A stretch of DNA of 64,000 bases from Nocardioides sp. W7 (GCF_022919075.1 NZ_CP095078.1:1922001-1986000); one strand, 5' to 3'. Shown: positions 33,435 to 42,633, numbered from the stretch's first letter. A program made the numbers and translations. Notes: a model not told the origin generated them from the sequence alone.

Positions 33435-36302
33435 GTGAGAGGCCTCCTCAACCTGCGCCCCCTGACCTCGTCGCTCGTCCTCGGCATCGCGGTCGCCGGA
33501 CTGACAGCCGCCGTGCCACCCGCGCCCGCGTCCGCGGCCGGCCCGCTGACGGCGTACGTCGCGCAGGGCGGCAACGACACCGGCAACGACTGCTCGAGCG
33601 CCGCAGCGCCCTGCGCCACCGTCAGCCGGGCGCTGACCCAGGTCGGGGCGGGGGCCACGATCCGCGTCTCCGGGACCATCGTCGACCACCTCGAGGTCCA
33701 CGGGGACAAGGAACCGCTGCTGATCACCGGCGCCGGGGCGTCGGCTCCGGCCGTGCTGCAGGCGCACGAGTCCAGCCGGGTCCTCTCCAACTTCGGGGTC
33801 CTGACGCTGGAGCACCTCGAGGTCACCGGTGGTGACGTCGGGGCGGGCGGTGCCATCGCGAACACCGGCGGCGAGCTCGCCCTGTCCCACGTCGTCGTGC
33901 GCGGGAACACCGGCGACAAGGGCGGCGGCATCTACAACGACAACGACGGCGTCGTCACGGTCGAGGACAGCCGGATCGTCGACAACGTCGCCACCGGCCT
34001 CGGCGGCGGTGGTGGCCTCTACAGCAGGAACGGCTCGATCACCGTCCGCCGGACCCTGATCGCGAACAACGCCGCCTCCGGCGGCGGCGGGGGCGGGATC
34101 GCCAAGATCAGCGAGCTCGGCGACGGCACGGTGGTGGTCGAGGACAGCACGATCTCCGGCAACAGCGCGGTCAACGGCGGCGGGCTGTACGCGACCGGCC
34201 GACTCACCCTCGCGCGGAGCACGGTGACCGAGAATCAGGCGACCTACGGTGCCGGCATCTGGAACTCCCTCGGCACCTCGTGGGTGGTGGGCAGCACGGT
34301 GGCGCGCAACGTCGCAACGGTCGGCGTCAGCGGCATCCACAACGATCACGGCACCGTCGAGCTCGCGAGCACCATCGTCGGACCGCAGACCGGCGTCGGG
34401 TGCGGCGGGAACAGTCCGGTCTTCGTCAGCCGCGGCTACAACCTCGACAGCGGCACCGGCTGCGGGCTCGCCGGCACCGGTGACCAGAGCGGCACCGACC
34501 CGCAGCTCGGGCCGCTGCAGGACAACGGCGGCGTGACCGCCACCCTGCTCCCGGCCGCCACCGGCCCGGCCGTCGACCGCATCCCGGTCGGCACCGCCTT
34601 CTACGCCATCTCGATGTGTGCCCGCCAGGACCAGCGTGGGGTGCCCGGCCCGGTCGCCGGCGCGACCGGCTGCAGCGTGGGTGCGGTCGAGCCGGCCGCG
34701 TTCGTGCTGACCGACCAGGCGCCGCTCGTCGTCGACTCCCTCTCGGGCCCGGTGACGACCCCGCTGGCGCTCAGCACCGCCGGCGGGTCCGGCGAGGGTC
34801 GGGTCACCTTCACGACGGCGGACGAATCGGCGTCGGGCTGCACCGTCAGCGCGACCCCGCCGTACACCTTGAGCGCGGCGAGCGCCGGCACCTGCACGGT
34901 CACGGCGCACAAGGCCGCCTGGGGCACCTACGGCTCCGCCTCCTCGGCGCCCGCGTCCGTCACCCTCGCCAAGGTCGAGCAGACGCCGCTGACCGTGACG
35001 TCCACGTCCGGGACCTTCGCGACGCCCCTCACGCTCACCAGCGCGGGCGGCACCGGCAGCGGCGAGGTCACCTTCGCCACGACGAACGGCACCGCGACCG
35101 GCTGCCAGGTCGGCGGCCCCGCGCCGTACCGGCTGACCAGCGCGAGCGGTGGTACCTGCACGGTCACCGCGACCAAGGCGGGTGACGAGCTGCGCCTGCC
35201 GGCCGCCTCGGCGCCGACGACGGTGACGCTCGCCCGCGCGGCGCAGGCCGCCCTCGTGGTCACCTCGACGAGCGGGCGCTACGGCACGCCGCTGCCGCTC
35301 ACCACCAGCGGTGGATCCGGGAGCGGGGCGGTGACCTACGAGGTCTCCGACGGCACCGCGAGCTGTGAGCTCGTCGGGCCGGGGGAGGCACAGCTGGAGG
35401 CCGACGCCCCGGGCTCCTGCGCGGTCACGGCCACGAAGGCCGCGGACGGGGCGTACGCCGAGGCCGGATCGCCGACCGTGGTGGTGAACTTCGCACGCGG
35501 CCTCCAGGAGCCGCTCGTCCTCACCTCCACGGTGGGCACGTTCGGGCAGGGCCTGCCGCTCACGACCTCGGGGGGCAGCGGCGACGGGGGAGTGACGTTC
35601 GCCGTCACCGATGGCACGGCTGAGCGGTGCGAGGTGAGCGAGGACCCGCCGTACACGCTGCGCGTGGTCGCCGCCGGCACCTGCGTGGTGACCGCGACGA
35701 AGGCGGCCGACGTTCGCTACGAGTCGACGAGTGTCACGACGACGGTGGCCTTCCCGCGGTCCGCGCAGGCGCCGCTCGTGGTGACGTCGACGCAGGGCAC
35801 GTACGGCGGGGCGCTGACCCTCGCGACGAGCGGCGGCTCGGGCCCGGGTGCGGTGTCGTACGCCGTGGCCGACGGCACGGCCGCGGCCTGCACCCTCCGC
35901 GGGGCCACCCTGACCGTCTCGACGGCGGGGACCTGCTGGGTGACGGCCACGAAGGCCGGCAGCCTCGGCCTGGAGCCGGTCTCGTCGGCGCCGACGACGG
36001 TGACCTTCGCCGCCGTCCGACCGACGGCGGTCCGCGCACTGAAGGTGTCCGGGAAGATCGCGGCCGCGAGGCGGGTGGTGTCGTGGACCGCACCCGGCAG
36101 CACCGGCGGTCTCCCGATCACCGGCTACGTCGTCACGGTGACCAAGGGCGCGAAGAAGGTGTCGACCACCACGACCCGGGCCCGCAAGGTCACCCTGAAG
36201 CGCGCGCGGCTGCCCCGCGGTCGGCTGACCGTCACGGTCGTCGTCCGCACCGCGGCCGGCACCGGACCGGTCGTGAGGAAGGTCTTCAAGGTCCGGCGCT
36301 GA
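33435..36302 (+). CDS. Large secreted beta-helix and repeat surface protein
   Basis: A 955-residue protein. After a signal peptide (to about residue 35), residues 38-415 form a right-handed beta helix with many GGG turns and repeated NNxASGGGGGG, NSAVNGGGLY and NQATYGAGIWN rungs, of the kind found in polymorphic outer-surface and choice-of-anchor Q proteins. Residues 427-866 hold five Ig-like repeats of about 88 residues, each with PLVVTST, a GGSGxGxVT turn and a GTCxVTATKA end. A fibronectin III-like domain ends the protein. No LPXTG anchor is seen. A role in adhesion or polysaccharide binding is likely but not shown. Confidence 0.82.
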   Translation: MRGLLNLRPLTSSLVLGIAVAGLTAAVPPAPASAAGPLTAYVAQGGNDTGNDCSSAAAPCATVSRALTQVGAGATIRVSGTIVDHLEVHGDKEPLLITGAGASAPAVLQAHESSRVLSNFGVLTLEHLEVTGGDVGAGGAIANTGGELALSHVVVRGNTGDKGGGIYNDNDGVVTVEDSRIVDNVATGLGGGGGLYSRNGSITVRRTLIANNAASGGGGGGIAKISELGDGTVVVEDSTISGNSAVNGGGLYATGRLTLARSTVTENQATYGAGIWNSLGTSWVVGSTVARNVATVGVSGIHNDHGTVELASTIVGPQTGVGCGGNSPVFVSRGYNLDSGTGCGLAGTGDQSGTDPQLGPLQDNGGVTATLLPAATGPAVDRIPVGTAFYAISMCARQDQRGVPGPVAGATGCSVGAVEPAAFVLTDQAPLVVDSLSGPVTTPLALSTAGGSGEGRVTFTTADESASGCTVSATPPYTLSAASAGTCTVTAHKAAWGTYGSASSAPASVTLAKVEQTPLTVTSTSGTFATPLTLTSAGGTGSGEVTFATTNGTATGCQVGGPAPYRLTSASGGTCTVTATKAGDELRLPAASAPTTVTLARAAQAALVVTSTSGRYGTPLPLTTSGGSGSGAVTYEVSDGTASCELVGPGEAQLEADAPGSCAVTATKAADGAYAEAGSPTVVVNFARGLQEPLVLTSTVGTFGQGLPLTTSGGSGDGGVTFAVTDGTAERCEVSEDPPYTLRVVAAGTCVVTATKAADVRYESTSVTTTVAFPRSAQAPLVVTSTQGTYGGALTLATSGGSGPGAVSYAVADGTAAACTLRGATLTVSTAGTCWVTATKAGSLGLEPVSSAPTTVTFAAVRPTAVRALKVSGKIAAARRVVSWTAPGSTGGLPITGYVVTVTKGAKKVSTTTTRARKVTLKRARLPRGRLTVTVVVRTAAGTGPVVRKVFKVRR

Positions 36303-36587
36303 TCAGGCTCCCAGGATCGCGGCCAGCGCCTTGCGGTGCTGGTCGTACGCCTTGCGTCCCGCGCGGGTGATCCGGTACGTCGTGGTCGCGCCGCGGCCGC
36401 GCCCGGACTTGCTGATGTCGACGTACCCCGCCTTCTCCAGGGTCGCCATCTGCTTGGACAGGTCGGAGTCGGAGACGCCGAGGTGCTCGCGCAGGAACGC
36501 GAAGCTGACCGTCGTCGCGGCCGACAGCACGGCCATCGCCGCGAGCCGCTTCGGCGCGTGGATGACGGGATCGAGGTCCTCGATCAC
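36303..36587 (-). CDS. Winged-helix transcriptional regulator
   Basis: A 94-residue regulator made of a single winged helix: VSFAFLREHLGVSDSDLSKQMATL is the recognition region and GRGRGATTTYRIT the wing, as in HTH_34/MarR-like small regulators. The GTG at 36587 overlaps the stop of the upstream membrane protein gene in GTGA, so both are made together. Twin palindromes ahead of the operon are its probable binding sites, giving self-control. Confidence 0.85.
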   Translation of the reverse strand: MIEDLDPVIHAPKRLAAMAVLSAATTVSFAFLREHLGVSDSDLSKQMATLEKAGYVDISKSGRGRGATTTYRITRAGRKAYDQHRKALAAILGA

Positions 36588-37048
36588 GCGAGCCGTGCCC
36601 GGGTGCGCGCGGCGGCCCGGGCGAAGGTCCGCTCGTAGAGGACCAGGCCGACGGTGACCGCCACGCCCGCGACGACGGCGGCGGCGATCGCGCCGGCGAG
36701 CAGCCAGCTGCCGACGACGAGGGCGAGCACGACGGCGACCCCGACGCCGTACCGGACGAAGGCGGGGCGGAACTCCGCCGGCGCGTGGCGCAGCGAGGGG
36801 AGGGCGCCGTGGTAGCGGGAGTACCAGGCCAGGAACGCGCCCTCCAGCGCTACCAGGGCGAGGAGGCCGACGAGGGCGAGGACGCGGCGATCCTGGGCGA
36901 GCCCGATGAGCAGGATGAGCGCGCCCGCCCACAGCCCGGCCGCGGGGGCGTACCACCACGGGGTCGGCGGGTAGTCGATGTACGGCGCCGCCTCCGCGCG
37001 CTCGGCGATCCGGCGGGCCTGCTGCGGGTCGAGTCGATCGCTTTCCAT
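36584..37048 (-). CDS. Four-helix membrane protein co-transcribed with the regulator
   Basis: A 154-residue protein with a soluble start containing YPPTPWWYAP and four predicted helices (about 36-50, 55-72, 96-112, 116-136). Such proteins often travel with small winged-helix regulators in actinobacteria, but their role is unknown. The ATG at 37048 lies inside the first operator palindrome, so repressor binding would cover the start codon. Translation continues into the regulator gene by a 4-base overlap. Confidence 0.72.
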   Translation of the reverse strand: MESDRLDPQQARRIAERAEAAPYIDYPPTPWWYAPAAGLWAGALILLIGLAQDRRVLALVGLLALVALEGAFLAWYSRYHGALPSLRHAPAEFRPAFVRYGVGVAVVLALVVGSWLLAGAIAAAVVAGVAVTVGLVLYERTFARAAARTRARLA

Positions 37049-37057
37049 GTCGGAAAG
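37041..37057. promoter_or_regulatory. Operator candidate 1 (CTTTCC-GGAAAG)
   Basis: A perfect CTTTCC-N5-GGAAAG palindrome, with one more matching pair outside, covers the start codon of the membrane protein gene. Confidence 0.55.
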
Positions 37058-37069
37058 CGTAGTTCTTAA

Positions 37070-37086
37070 CTTTCCAGTCTGGCAAG
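37070..37086. promoter_or_regulatory. Operator candidate 2
   Basis: CTTTCC-N5-GGCAAG, the same palindrome with one change, centred 29 bases from the first. Confidence 0.5.
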
Positions 37087-37125
37087 TGGTAGGCCCCTGC
37101 CGACCCGGGCGGTGAGGCGACGCCG

Positions 37126-37131
37126 TACCGT
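37126..37131 (+). promoter_or_regulatory. Leaderless promoter box
   Basis: TACCGT is followed by 7 bases and the GTG at 37139. Confidence 0.6.
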
Positions 37132-37138
37132 CGTCCTC

Positions 37139-37624
37139 GTGGCTGATGCGGACTATTGCGAGCTCTGTGAACTCCCGTTGAGCCAGTGCGTGCACGGGCG
37201 GCCCGAACCGGTGCCCCCGCCGCCGCCGGACCCGGCGTCGCGAACCCCCCGGGTGAAGGTGCCGCCGCGCGTGCCCGGCAGCAGCACCCCGCCGCGCGCG
37301 CCCGCCGTCAGCGCCCCGCCGGTCAAGCGGAGCGCGCCGCGGAAGTGGACCTCGCCCGCGGAGCTTCGCCCGGCCATCCTGAGCGCACTGCAGGACGCCG
37401 AAGGCGAGCTCGACGGGGACGAGGTCTTCGTGCACCTCGAGGTGCGGATCGGCGACCAGCTGCGCCCCGGCGACCGCGAGGCGAACCCGCAGGGCGAGCT
37501 CCGGTGGCGTGCCGCCGCCCGCAAGGCGCGCAAGTCGCTGATGGACGACGGGCTGCTCGAGGCGGCCCCCGGCGTCTGGCGGCTCAGCGAGCTGGGTCGA
37601 AGCGCGGACCTCCCCGAGGCCTGA
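37139..37624 (+). CDS. Protein with cysteine knuckle and winged-helix-like tail
   Basis: A 161-residue protein. The first 20 residues hold YCELCELPLSQCVHG, with three Cys and one His that could bind zinc. Residues 23-70 are Pro-rich and disordered. The C-terminal 90 residues resemble the winged-helix N-terminal domain of Mrr-type proteins (WTSPAELRPAILSAL, then ARKARKSLMDDGLL). No nuclease part is present. It may bind DNA, but this is inferred from fold only. The leaderless GTG at 37139 gives an N-terminus directly before the Cys knuckle. Confidence 0.65.
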   Translation: MADADYCELCELPLSQCVHGRPEPVPPPPPDPASRTPRVKVPPRVPGSSTPPRAPAVSAPPVKRSAPRKWTSPAELRPAILSALQDAEGELDGDEVFVHLEVRIGDQLRPGDREANPQGELRWRAAARKARKSLMDDGLLEAAPGVWRLSELGRSADLPEA

Positions 37625-37649
37625 GCCCTGGGCCGGACCAGACCGCTCG

Positions 37650-39569
37650 ATGAGGTCCTGGCCCGGATCGTTCATTCGCCCTCAGGGGACGCGGCTACGC
37701 TCCGCGCGTGTCCGAGACCCCGCGCTCCGATCGACCCGACAGCTCGCCCGCGGCCGGGGACAACTCGTCGAGATCCTGGAGTCGGGTGGCGGCAGTGGGA
37801 CCACCGAGCCGCGTGAGCGACCCCGGCCGCGCCGCCGGCGCTGGGCACTGGGTGGCGCCGCGGTGCTCGGCACGGGGGCGGTGGTCGCGGTCGGATTCGG
37901 CGCCTGGTGGTACACCAGCACCGGTCCGCAGCCGGCCGAGGCGCTCCCCGCGAACGTCCTCGGGTACGCCGCCGTCGACCTGGACCCTTCCGGCGGGCAG
38001 AAGCTGGCCGCGCTCGATCTGCTGAAGAAGGTGCCGGCCGTCTCCGAGGAGCTCGACCTCGACGGGAACCCGGCGAGCGTCGACGTGACCAGCACCATCC
38101 TGGATGCGGACCTCGAGGCGGACGGCTGCGACCTCCGGGCCGACGACGTGACCGACTGGCTCGGCGACCGGGGTGCGCTGGCCGCACTGCCGTCCGACGA
38201 GGGGATGCCGGTGCCCGTGGTGGTCGTCCAGGTGACCGACGCCGATACGGCCCGGGACGGCCTGACGGCGCTGGCCGCCTGTGCCGACCTCGGGACGGAC
38301 GACGACGAGGCCGAGGAGTCCGGGTTCATCGTCTACGACGCCGATGGCGAGGACGAGAGAGAGAACCAGCCTGAGATCGGCTTCAGCGTCGACGGCGAGT
38401 GGGCGGTCGTGGCCGAGGAGCAGGACACGGTGGATCGGCTCGTCGCCGACCGGGAGGACGGCACCCTGGCCGACGACGCCGGCTTCCAGAAGTGGACCGA
38501 GGCCGCGGGCGACCCCGGCGTCGTCCACCTGTACGCCGCTGCCGCGGCCGGCGCCTGGTACGCCGACGAGGTCGTCAGCGCGTTCATCGCGCCCATGGCC
38601 GGCTACGAGGCCCAGGAGGAGGCGTGCCCGATGCCGCCGCCCTTCGACGATCCCGACGCCGACTTCTCCGAGAAGGAGATGGACCGCCTGTACCAGGAGT
38701 GGACCGAGTGCATCGAGAGCCTCGAGGAGGAGCCGACCGAGGCCGAGCCCTCCCCCGAGGTCCAGAAGTTCCAGGCTGAGCTGCGCGGGTTCGAGGGCGC
38801 CGCAGCGACGCTGCGCTTCGCCGACGGCGCGGTCGAGGTGGAGACGGCCGGCGACCTGAGCTTCCTCGGCCCTCAGCTCTTCGGTGGTCCCGGCGGCGGC
38901 GCGGCCGTGCAGGCCCTGCCCGACGACACCGCCGTGGCGTTCGGCGCCGGGTTCAGAACGGGCTGGCTCGAGGAGCTGGTCCGCAACGGGATGACTGCGC
39001 CGTTCTTGGCGCTGGGCGTCGTCGCCGACGAGGCCTTCGGCGAGCTCGAGGAGCTCACCGGGTTGCGGCTGCCCGAGGACGCCGAGCTCCTGACGGGGCG
39101 AGCGGGGGCCTTCGCCATCTCGGGCGACGCCGACCCCGAGACCTTCTCCGGGTCGGGCGACCTCGGGAACGCCGGGGCCGGGTTGAAGGTGTCGGGCGAC
39201 CCGAGCCCGCTGGTCGAGCTCCTTGACCGGGTCCGCCCGAAGGTGCCCGCCGACGGCCGGGAGCTCCTGGACAGCAGCTCCGCGGACGACGCCCTCGCGG
39301 TAGGACCGGACGAGCGGTGGCGCGACCGGCTCCTGGAGGACGGTGGACTGGGCGAGGTCGACGGCTTCGACGACGTCGTCGGGCACGCGGACGACGCGAG
39401 CGCGGCGTTCTATCTCGACCTGGACGCCGTGCGGAGCTGGCTGCCCGAGCTCTTCGACGGGGACGAGGAGCTCGTGCGGAACCTGAAGCCGTTCACCCGG
39501 GCCGGCGCCTCCAGCTGGGAGTCGGACGGCGTGGAGCACGGGCTGGTGCGGCTCACGACGAAGGACTGA
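37650..39569 (+). CDS. DUF3352 domain protein with disputed N-terminus
   Basis: A membrane-anchored protein: basic leader, one helix (GGAAVLGTGAVVAVGFGAWWY) and a large outside DUF3352 domain that begins LPANVLGYAAVDLDPSGGQK. Its function is unknown. The single-frame start at 37650 gives 639 residues but lies upstream of a good TACGCT leaderless box. A GTG at 37708, 6 bases after that box, opens a different frame (MSETPRSDRPDSSPAAG) that would join the main frame if one G were added to the G-run at 37756-37759. A small deletion or sequence error is therefore suspected. Confidence 0.72.
   Translation: MRSWPGSFIRPQGTRLRSARVRDPALRSTRQLARGRGQLVEILESGGGSGTTEPRERPRPRRRRWALGGAAVLGTGAVVAVGFGAWWYTSTGPQPAEALPANVLGYAAVDLDPSGGQKLAALDLLKKVPAVSEELDLDGNPASVDVTSTILDADLEADGCDLRADDVTDWLGDRGALAALPSDEGMPVPVVVVQVTDADTARDGLTALAACADLGTDDDEAEESGFIVYDADGEDERENQPEIGFSVDGEWAVVAEEQDTVDRLVADREDGTLADDAGFQKWTEAAGDPGVVHLYAAAAAGAWYADEVVSAFIAPMAGYEAQEEACPMPPPFDDPDADFSEKEMDRLYQEWTECIESLEEEPTEAEPSPEVQKFQAELRGFEGAAATLRFADGAVEVETAGDLSFLGPQLFGGPGGGAAVQALPDDTAVAFGAGFRTGWLEELVRNGMTAPFLALGVVADEAFGELEELTGLRLPEDAELLTGRAGAFAISGDADPETFSGSGDLGNAGAGLKVSGDPSPLVELLDRVRPKVPADGRELLDSSSADDALAVGPDERWRDRLLEDGGLGEVDGFDDVVGHADDASAAFYLDLDAVRSWLPELFDGDEELVRNLKPFTRAGASSWESDGVEHGLVRLTTKD
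37696..37701 (+). promoter_or_regulatory. Leaderless promoter box of the DUF3352 gene
   Basis: TACGCT is followed by 6 bases and a GTG at 37708 that is out of frame with the main reading frame. Confidence 0.5.
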
Positions 39570-39575
39570 GCCGGC

Positions 39576-40193
39576 TCAGGTCCGCACGCCGATCTCCGCG
39601 CCCAGACGGGCGCCCTTCCGCAGTGCCAGGTCGTCGCCGGACCAGAACCGGCCCGGGTCGTAGGAGTTCGTCGGCGGCCAGTCGTCGAGCAGGCCCATGG
39701 CGGTGTACGCCGCGGCCACCACCTCGGCGCAGTACGTCGTCTCCGCGGGCGCGACCAGGTGGGCCCGGCCGCGCAGCCAGCGGCCGGCGAGCGCGGCCGT
39801 GGGCGGGAACGGCGTGCCGTCCAGGCGCGCGACCGTCCGCAGCGCGGCGTCCTCCATCTCGCGGGTGACCTCGCCGGTCGGCGGCACGTCGAGCTGGCGC
39901 AGCCAGCCGCGCTGCTCGTAGCGGCCGGTCCACTGCACCACCGCCTCCCGCAGGTCGTGCAGCTGGGCGCCCCGGTGGTGCCGGCCGGACCACACGTCGA
40001 GCAGCCCCTTGCCGAGCTCGGCGTGCCACATCAGCGGGGGCAGGTCGTCGAGCACGATGGCCATCCCGACGTGGTTGACCGGCGCGTTGGTCAGCACCCG
40101 GATAGCGTGGTCTGCGGCGGAGCGGCCACGGAACAGCCAGAGGTCGCCCGTGCGCGTCAGGTCGACGGCCTCGTCCAGGGACAGGTCGGTCAC
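39576..40193 (-). CDS. YiiX/YaeF-like permuted NlpC/P60 hydrolase
   Basis: A 205-residue protein of the circularly permuted papain-like fold: His41 in NHVGMAI comes before the nucleophile Cys155 in TYCAEVVAAAY, reversed from normal NlpC/P60 order. The family includes YiiX and viral or lipid-acting hydrolases; members may cut acyl or amide bonds. No signal peptide is seen, so it acts in the cytoplasm or at the membrane. Its stop lies 6 bases beyond the convergent DUF3352 gene, and it is divergent from a small membrane protein gene. Confidence 0.78.
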   Translation of the reverse strand: MTDLSLDEAVDLTRTGDLWLFRGRSAADHAIRVLTNAPVNHVGMAIVLDDLPPLMWHAELGKGLLDVWSGRHHRGAQLHDLREAVVQWTGRYEQRGWLRQLDVPPTGEVTREMEDAALRTVARLDGTPFPPTAALAGRWLRGRAHLVAPAETTYCAEVVAAAYTAMGLLDDWPPTNSYDPGRFWSGDDLALRKGARLGAEIGVRT

Positions 40194-40222
40194 GGCCGCT
40201 CGATCATGGAAGGAGTCTCCTC

Positions 40223-40378
40223 GTGAAGCTGTGGAAGGTACTGGGCGTCGCCGGCGTGGCGGGGGTGGCCGCCACCGGCGCCATCATCGCGCGTGGACAG
40301 CGACAGCGCGCGCAGGTCACGCCGGACGAGGTCCGGGCCAAGCTGCAGGAGCGGCTGAAGGCTCCGCCGAAGCACTGA
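40223..40378 (+). CDS. Small single-pass membrane protein, 51 residues
   Basis: The protein begins MKLWKVLGVAGVAGVAATGA, a basic-ended hydrophobic helix, and ends in a charged helix (TPDEVRAKLQERL). AAGGAG lies 8 bases before the GTG. It resembles the many small actinobacterial inner-membrane proteins with a cytoplasmic amphipathic tail. No function is known. The glucoamylase gene follows in 57 bases. Confidence 0.65.
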   Translation: MKLWKVLGVAGVAGVAATGAIIARGQRQRAQVTPDEVRAKLQERLKAPPKH

Positions 40379-40434
40379 ACCGAATGTGACGTGGATCACG
40401 GGGTAATGGCAGGGTCTCGCCCTGGAGGTACGCC

Positions 40435-42618
40435 GTGTCCGCACGCCCGCTCGTCGCCACCCTGGCCGCTGTCCTCACCCTCGGGCTCGCGCCGGGACCG
40501 GCCGGCGCGGCACCACCCGCGGCCGATCCGGGGCCGGGCGGGAAGTCGACCTGGACCGAGGCGGACAAGGCCGGCTTCGGGACCGCGCGCGCACGCGGCA
40601 GTCGGGTCTGGTTCACGCTGCAGGGCGGCCGGGTGAGCGAGGTGTTCTATCCCGACCTCTCGACCCCCAGCGTCCGGGCCCTGGAGCTGGTGGTCAGCGA
40701 CGGCCGGACGTTCACCGACCGGGCCGCCGACATGAGGCACACGGTGACCCGGCCGGACGAGCGCAGCCTGCGGTTCACCCAGGTCAGCGAGGACCGGGGC
40801 GGCCGCTACCGGCTCACCCAGCAGTACGTCACCGACCCGCGGCGGCACGTCGTCACCGTCGCGGTGCGGCTGGAGTCGCTCGACGGTGCGGCGTACACGC
40901 TCTACGCCCTGCACGACCCCGCCCTGGCCAACACCGGCATGGACGACCGCGCCCGCACCCGGGGCAGCGCGCTGGTCGCGGCCGACGCGCGCCGGCGGGT
41001 CGCCAGCGCACTCGTGGCGCAGCCGCGGTTCGACGCCACCGGCAACGGCTACCACCGCACCGGCGACGGGTGGCGCGACCTGCGTGAGGACCACGTGCTC
41101 GACGGCCGGAGGAAGCGGCTGCGCCGGCCCGGCAACGTCGTCCAGACCGGCCGGATCTCCCAGCTGACCGGGCTGGCCGGTGCCCAGGACGCGACCCTGT
41201 CCCTCGGACTCGGCCGGACCCCCGAGCAGGCGCTCCGGGCGGCGCGGGCGACCCGGACCGCCGGCTGGTCGGGCACCGCGGCCCGCTACGACCGCGGCTG
41301 GCACCGCTACCTCGGTCGGCTCTCCGGCGTACCGGAGTCGGCCGCTGCCCTCCGCCGTCAGTACCTCGCCTCCGCGCTCGTGCTGGCGGCTGCCGAGGAC
41401 AAGGCGCACCCCGGTGCGATCGTGGCCTCGCCCTCGGCTCCGTGGGTGTGGGGCGACGAGATCAAGGACCTCTCCAGCCCGTCGGGCGCCTACCACCTGG
41501 TCTGGTCGCGCGACGCCTACGAGTTCGGCACCGCGCTGTGGGCGATGGGGGACCGGGCCGCGGCCCGGCGCGTCGTCGACTGGCTCTTCGGGGTGCAGCA
41601 GCTGCCCGACGGATCCTTCCCGCAGAACTCCGACGTCGCGGGCCGCCCGGTCTGGTCGGAGCTGCAGCTGGACGAGGTGGCGCTCCCGATCGCCCTCGCC
41701 CGGCTCACCGGCCGCACCGGCCCGCGGACCTGGCGCGGGGTGCGGAAGGCGGCCGAGTTCCTGGTCTCGTTCCGTGACGAGGAGACCGGCCGGCGGGCGC
41801 CGTACTCGCCCCAGGAGCGGTGGGAGAACCAGTCCGGCTACTCGCCGAACTCGATCGCGGCCCAGGTCAACGGCCTCGTGAGCGCCGCCGCGATCGCGCG
41901 CGCCAACGGCGAGCCGGCGCTCGCACGCCGCTGGCTGCGGGTCGCCGACCGCTGGCAGGCGCGGGTGAAGCGGTGGACGGTGACCCGTACCGGTCCGCTG
42001 GCCGACGGGCCGTACTTCCTCCGCCTCACCAAGGACGGCCGCCCCGACCGCGGCACGACGTACGGCATCGGCGACGGCGGCCCGGCGGCGGTCGACCAGC
42101 GCCGGGTCGTGGACGCGAGCTTCCTCGACCTGGTCCGCTACGGCGTGCTGCCGCCCGCGGACCGGGCCGTGCGGCGCAGCCTGCGGGTCGTGGACGAGCA
42201 GCTGCGGGTCGAGACGCCGAACGGGCCGTTCTGGCGCCGCTTCTCCTTCGACGGGTACGGCGAGACCCGCAGCGGTCGCCAGTGGCGGGTCACCCAGCCC
42301 GGCTCCCGCCGGACGCTCGGCCGGGCGTGGCCGCTGCTGACCGGCGAGCGCGGCGAGTACGCCGTGACCGCGGGCCGCGACGCGTCGTCGTACCTCACGA
42401 CGATGGCGGCGGCCGCGGGCACCAGCGACCTGATCTCCGAGCAGGTCTGGGACGGCCGGTCGCCGACCGGGCGGTCCTGCTGCCCGGCCGGCGAGAACAC
42501 GCGGGCCGCGACCCCGCTGGTCTGGTCGCACGCCGGGCTCGTGCGCCTGGCCTGGACCATCGAGCGGGGCCGGCCGGTGGACCAGCAGCGCGCGGTGGCA
42601 CGCCGCTACGTCCGCTGA
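40435..42618 (+). CDS. Secreted GH15 glucoamylase/glucodextranase-like enzyme
   Basis: A 727-residue exported enzyme. A signal peptide ends near residue 25 (GPAGA), residues 35-300 form the beta-rich glucodextranase N domain, and the rest is the alpha/alpha barrel of glycoside hydrolase family 15. Glu464 in RWENQSG is the likely acid and Glu669 in ISEQVWDG the base. It should release glucose from the ends of starch- or dextran-like glucans outside the cell. Glycogen genes lie 10 kb away, but this one works outside. The GTG at 40435 is preceded by a CTGGAGGTA ribosome site. Confidence 0.88.
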   Translation: MSARPLVATLAAVLTLGLAPGPAGAAPPAADPGPGGKSTWTEADKAGFGTARARGSRVWFTLQGGRVSEVFYPDLSTPSVRALELVVSDGRTFTDRAADMRHTVTRPDERSLRFTQVSEDRGGRYRLTQQYVTDPRRHVVTVAVRLESLDGAAYTLYALHDPALANTGMDDRARTRGSALVAADARRRVASALVAQPRFDATGNGYHRTGDGWRDLREDHVLDGRRKRLRRPGNVVQTGRISQLTGLAGAQDATLSLGLGRTPEQALRAARATRTAGWSGTAARYDRGWHRYLGRLSGVPESAAALRRQYLASALVLAAAEDKAHPGAIVASPSAPWVWGDEIKDLSSPSGAYHLVWSRDAYEFGTALWAMGDRAAARRVVDWLFGVQQLPDGSFPQNSDVAGRPVWSELQLDEVALPIALARLTGRTGPRTWRGVRKAAEFLVSFRDEETGRRAPYSPQERWENQSGYSPNSIAAQVNGLVSAAAIARANGEPALARRWLRVADRWQARVKRWTVTRTGPLADGPYFLRLTKDGRPDRGTTYGIGDGGPAAVDQRRVVDASFLDLVRYGVLPPADRAVRRSLRVVDEQLRVETPNGPFWRRFSFDGYGETRSGRQWRVTQPGSRRTLGRAWPLLTGERGEYAVTAGRDASSYLTTMAAAAGTSDLISEQVWDGRSPTGRSCCPAGENTRAATPLVWSHAGLVRLAWTIERGRPVDQQRAVARRYVR

Positions 42619-42633
42619 TCCACCGGGTCGGTG

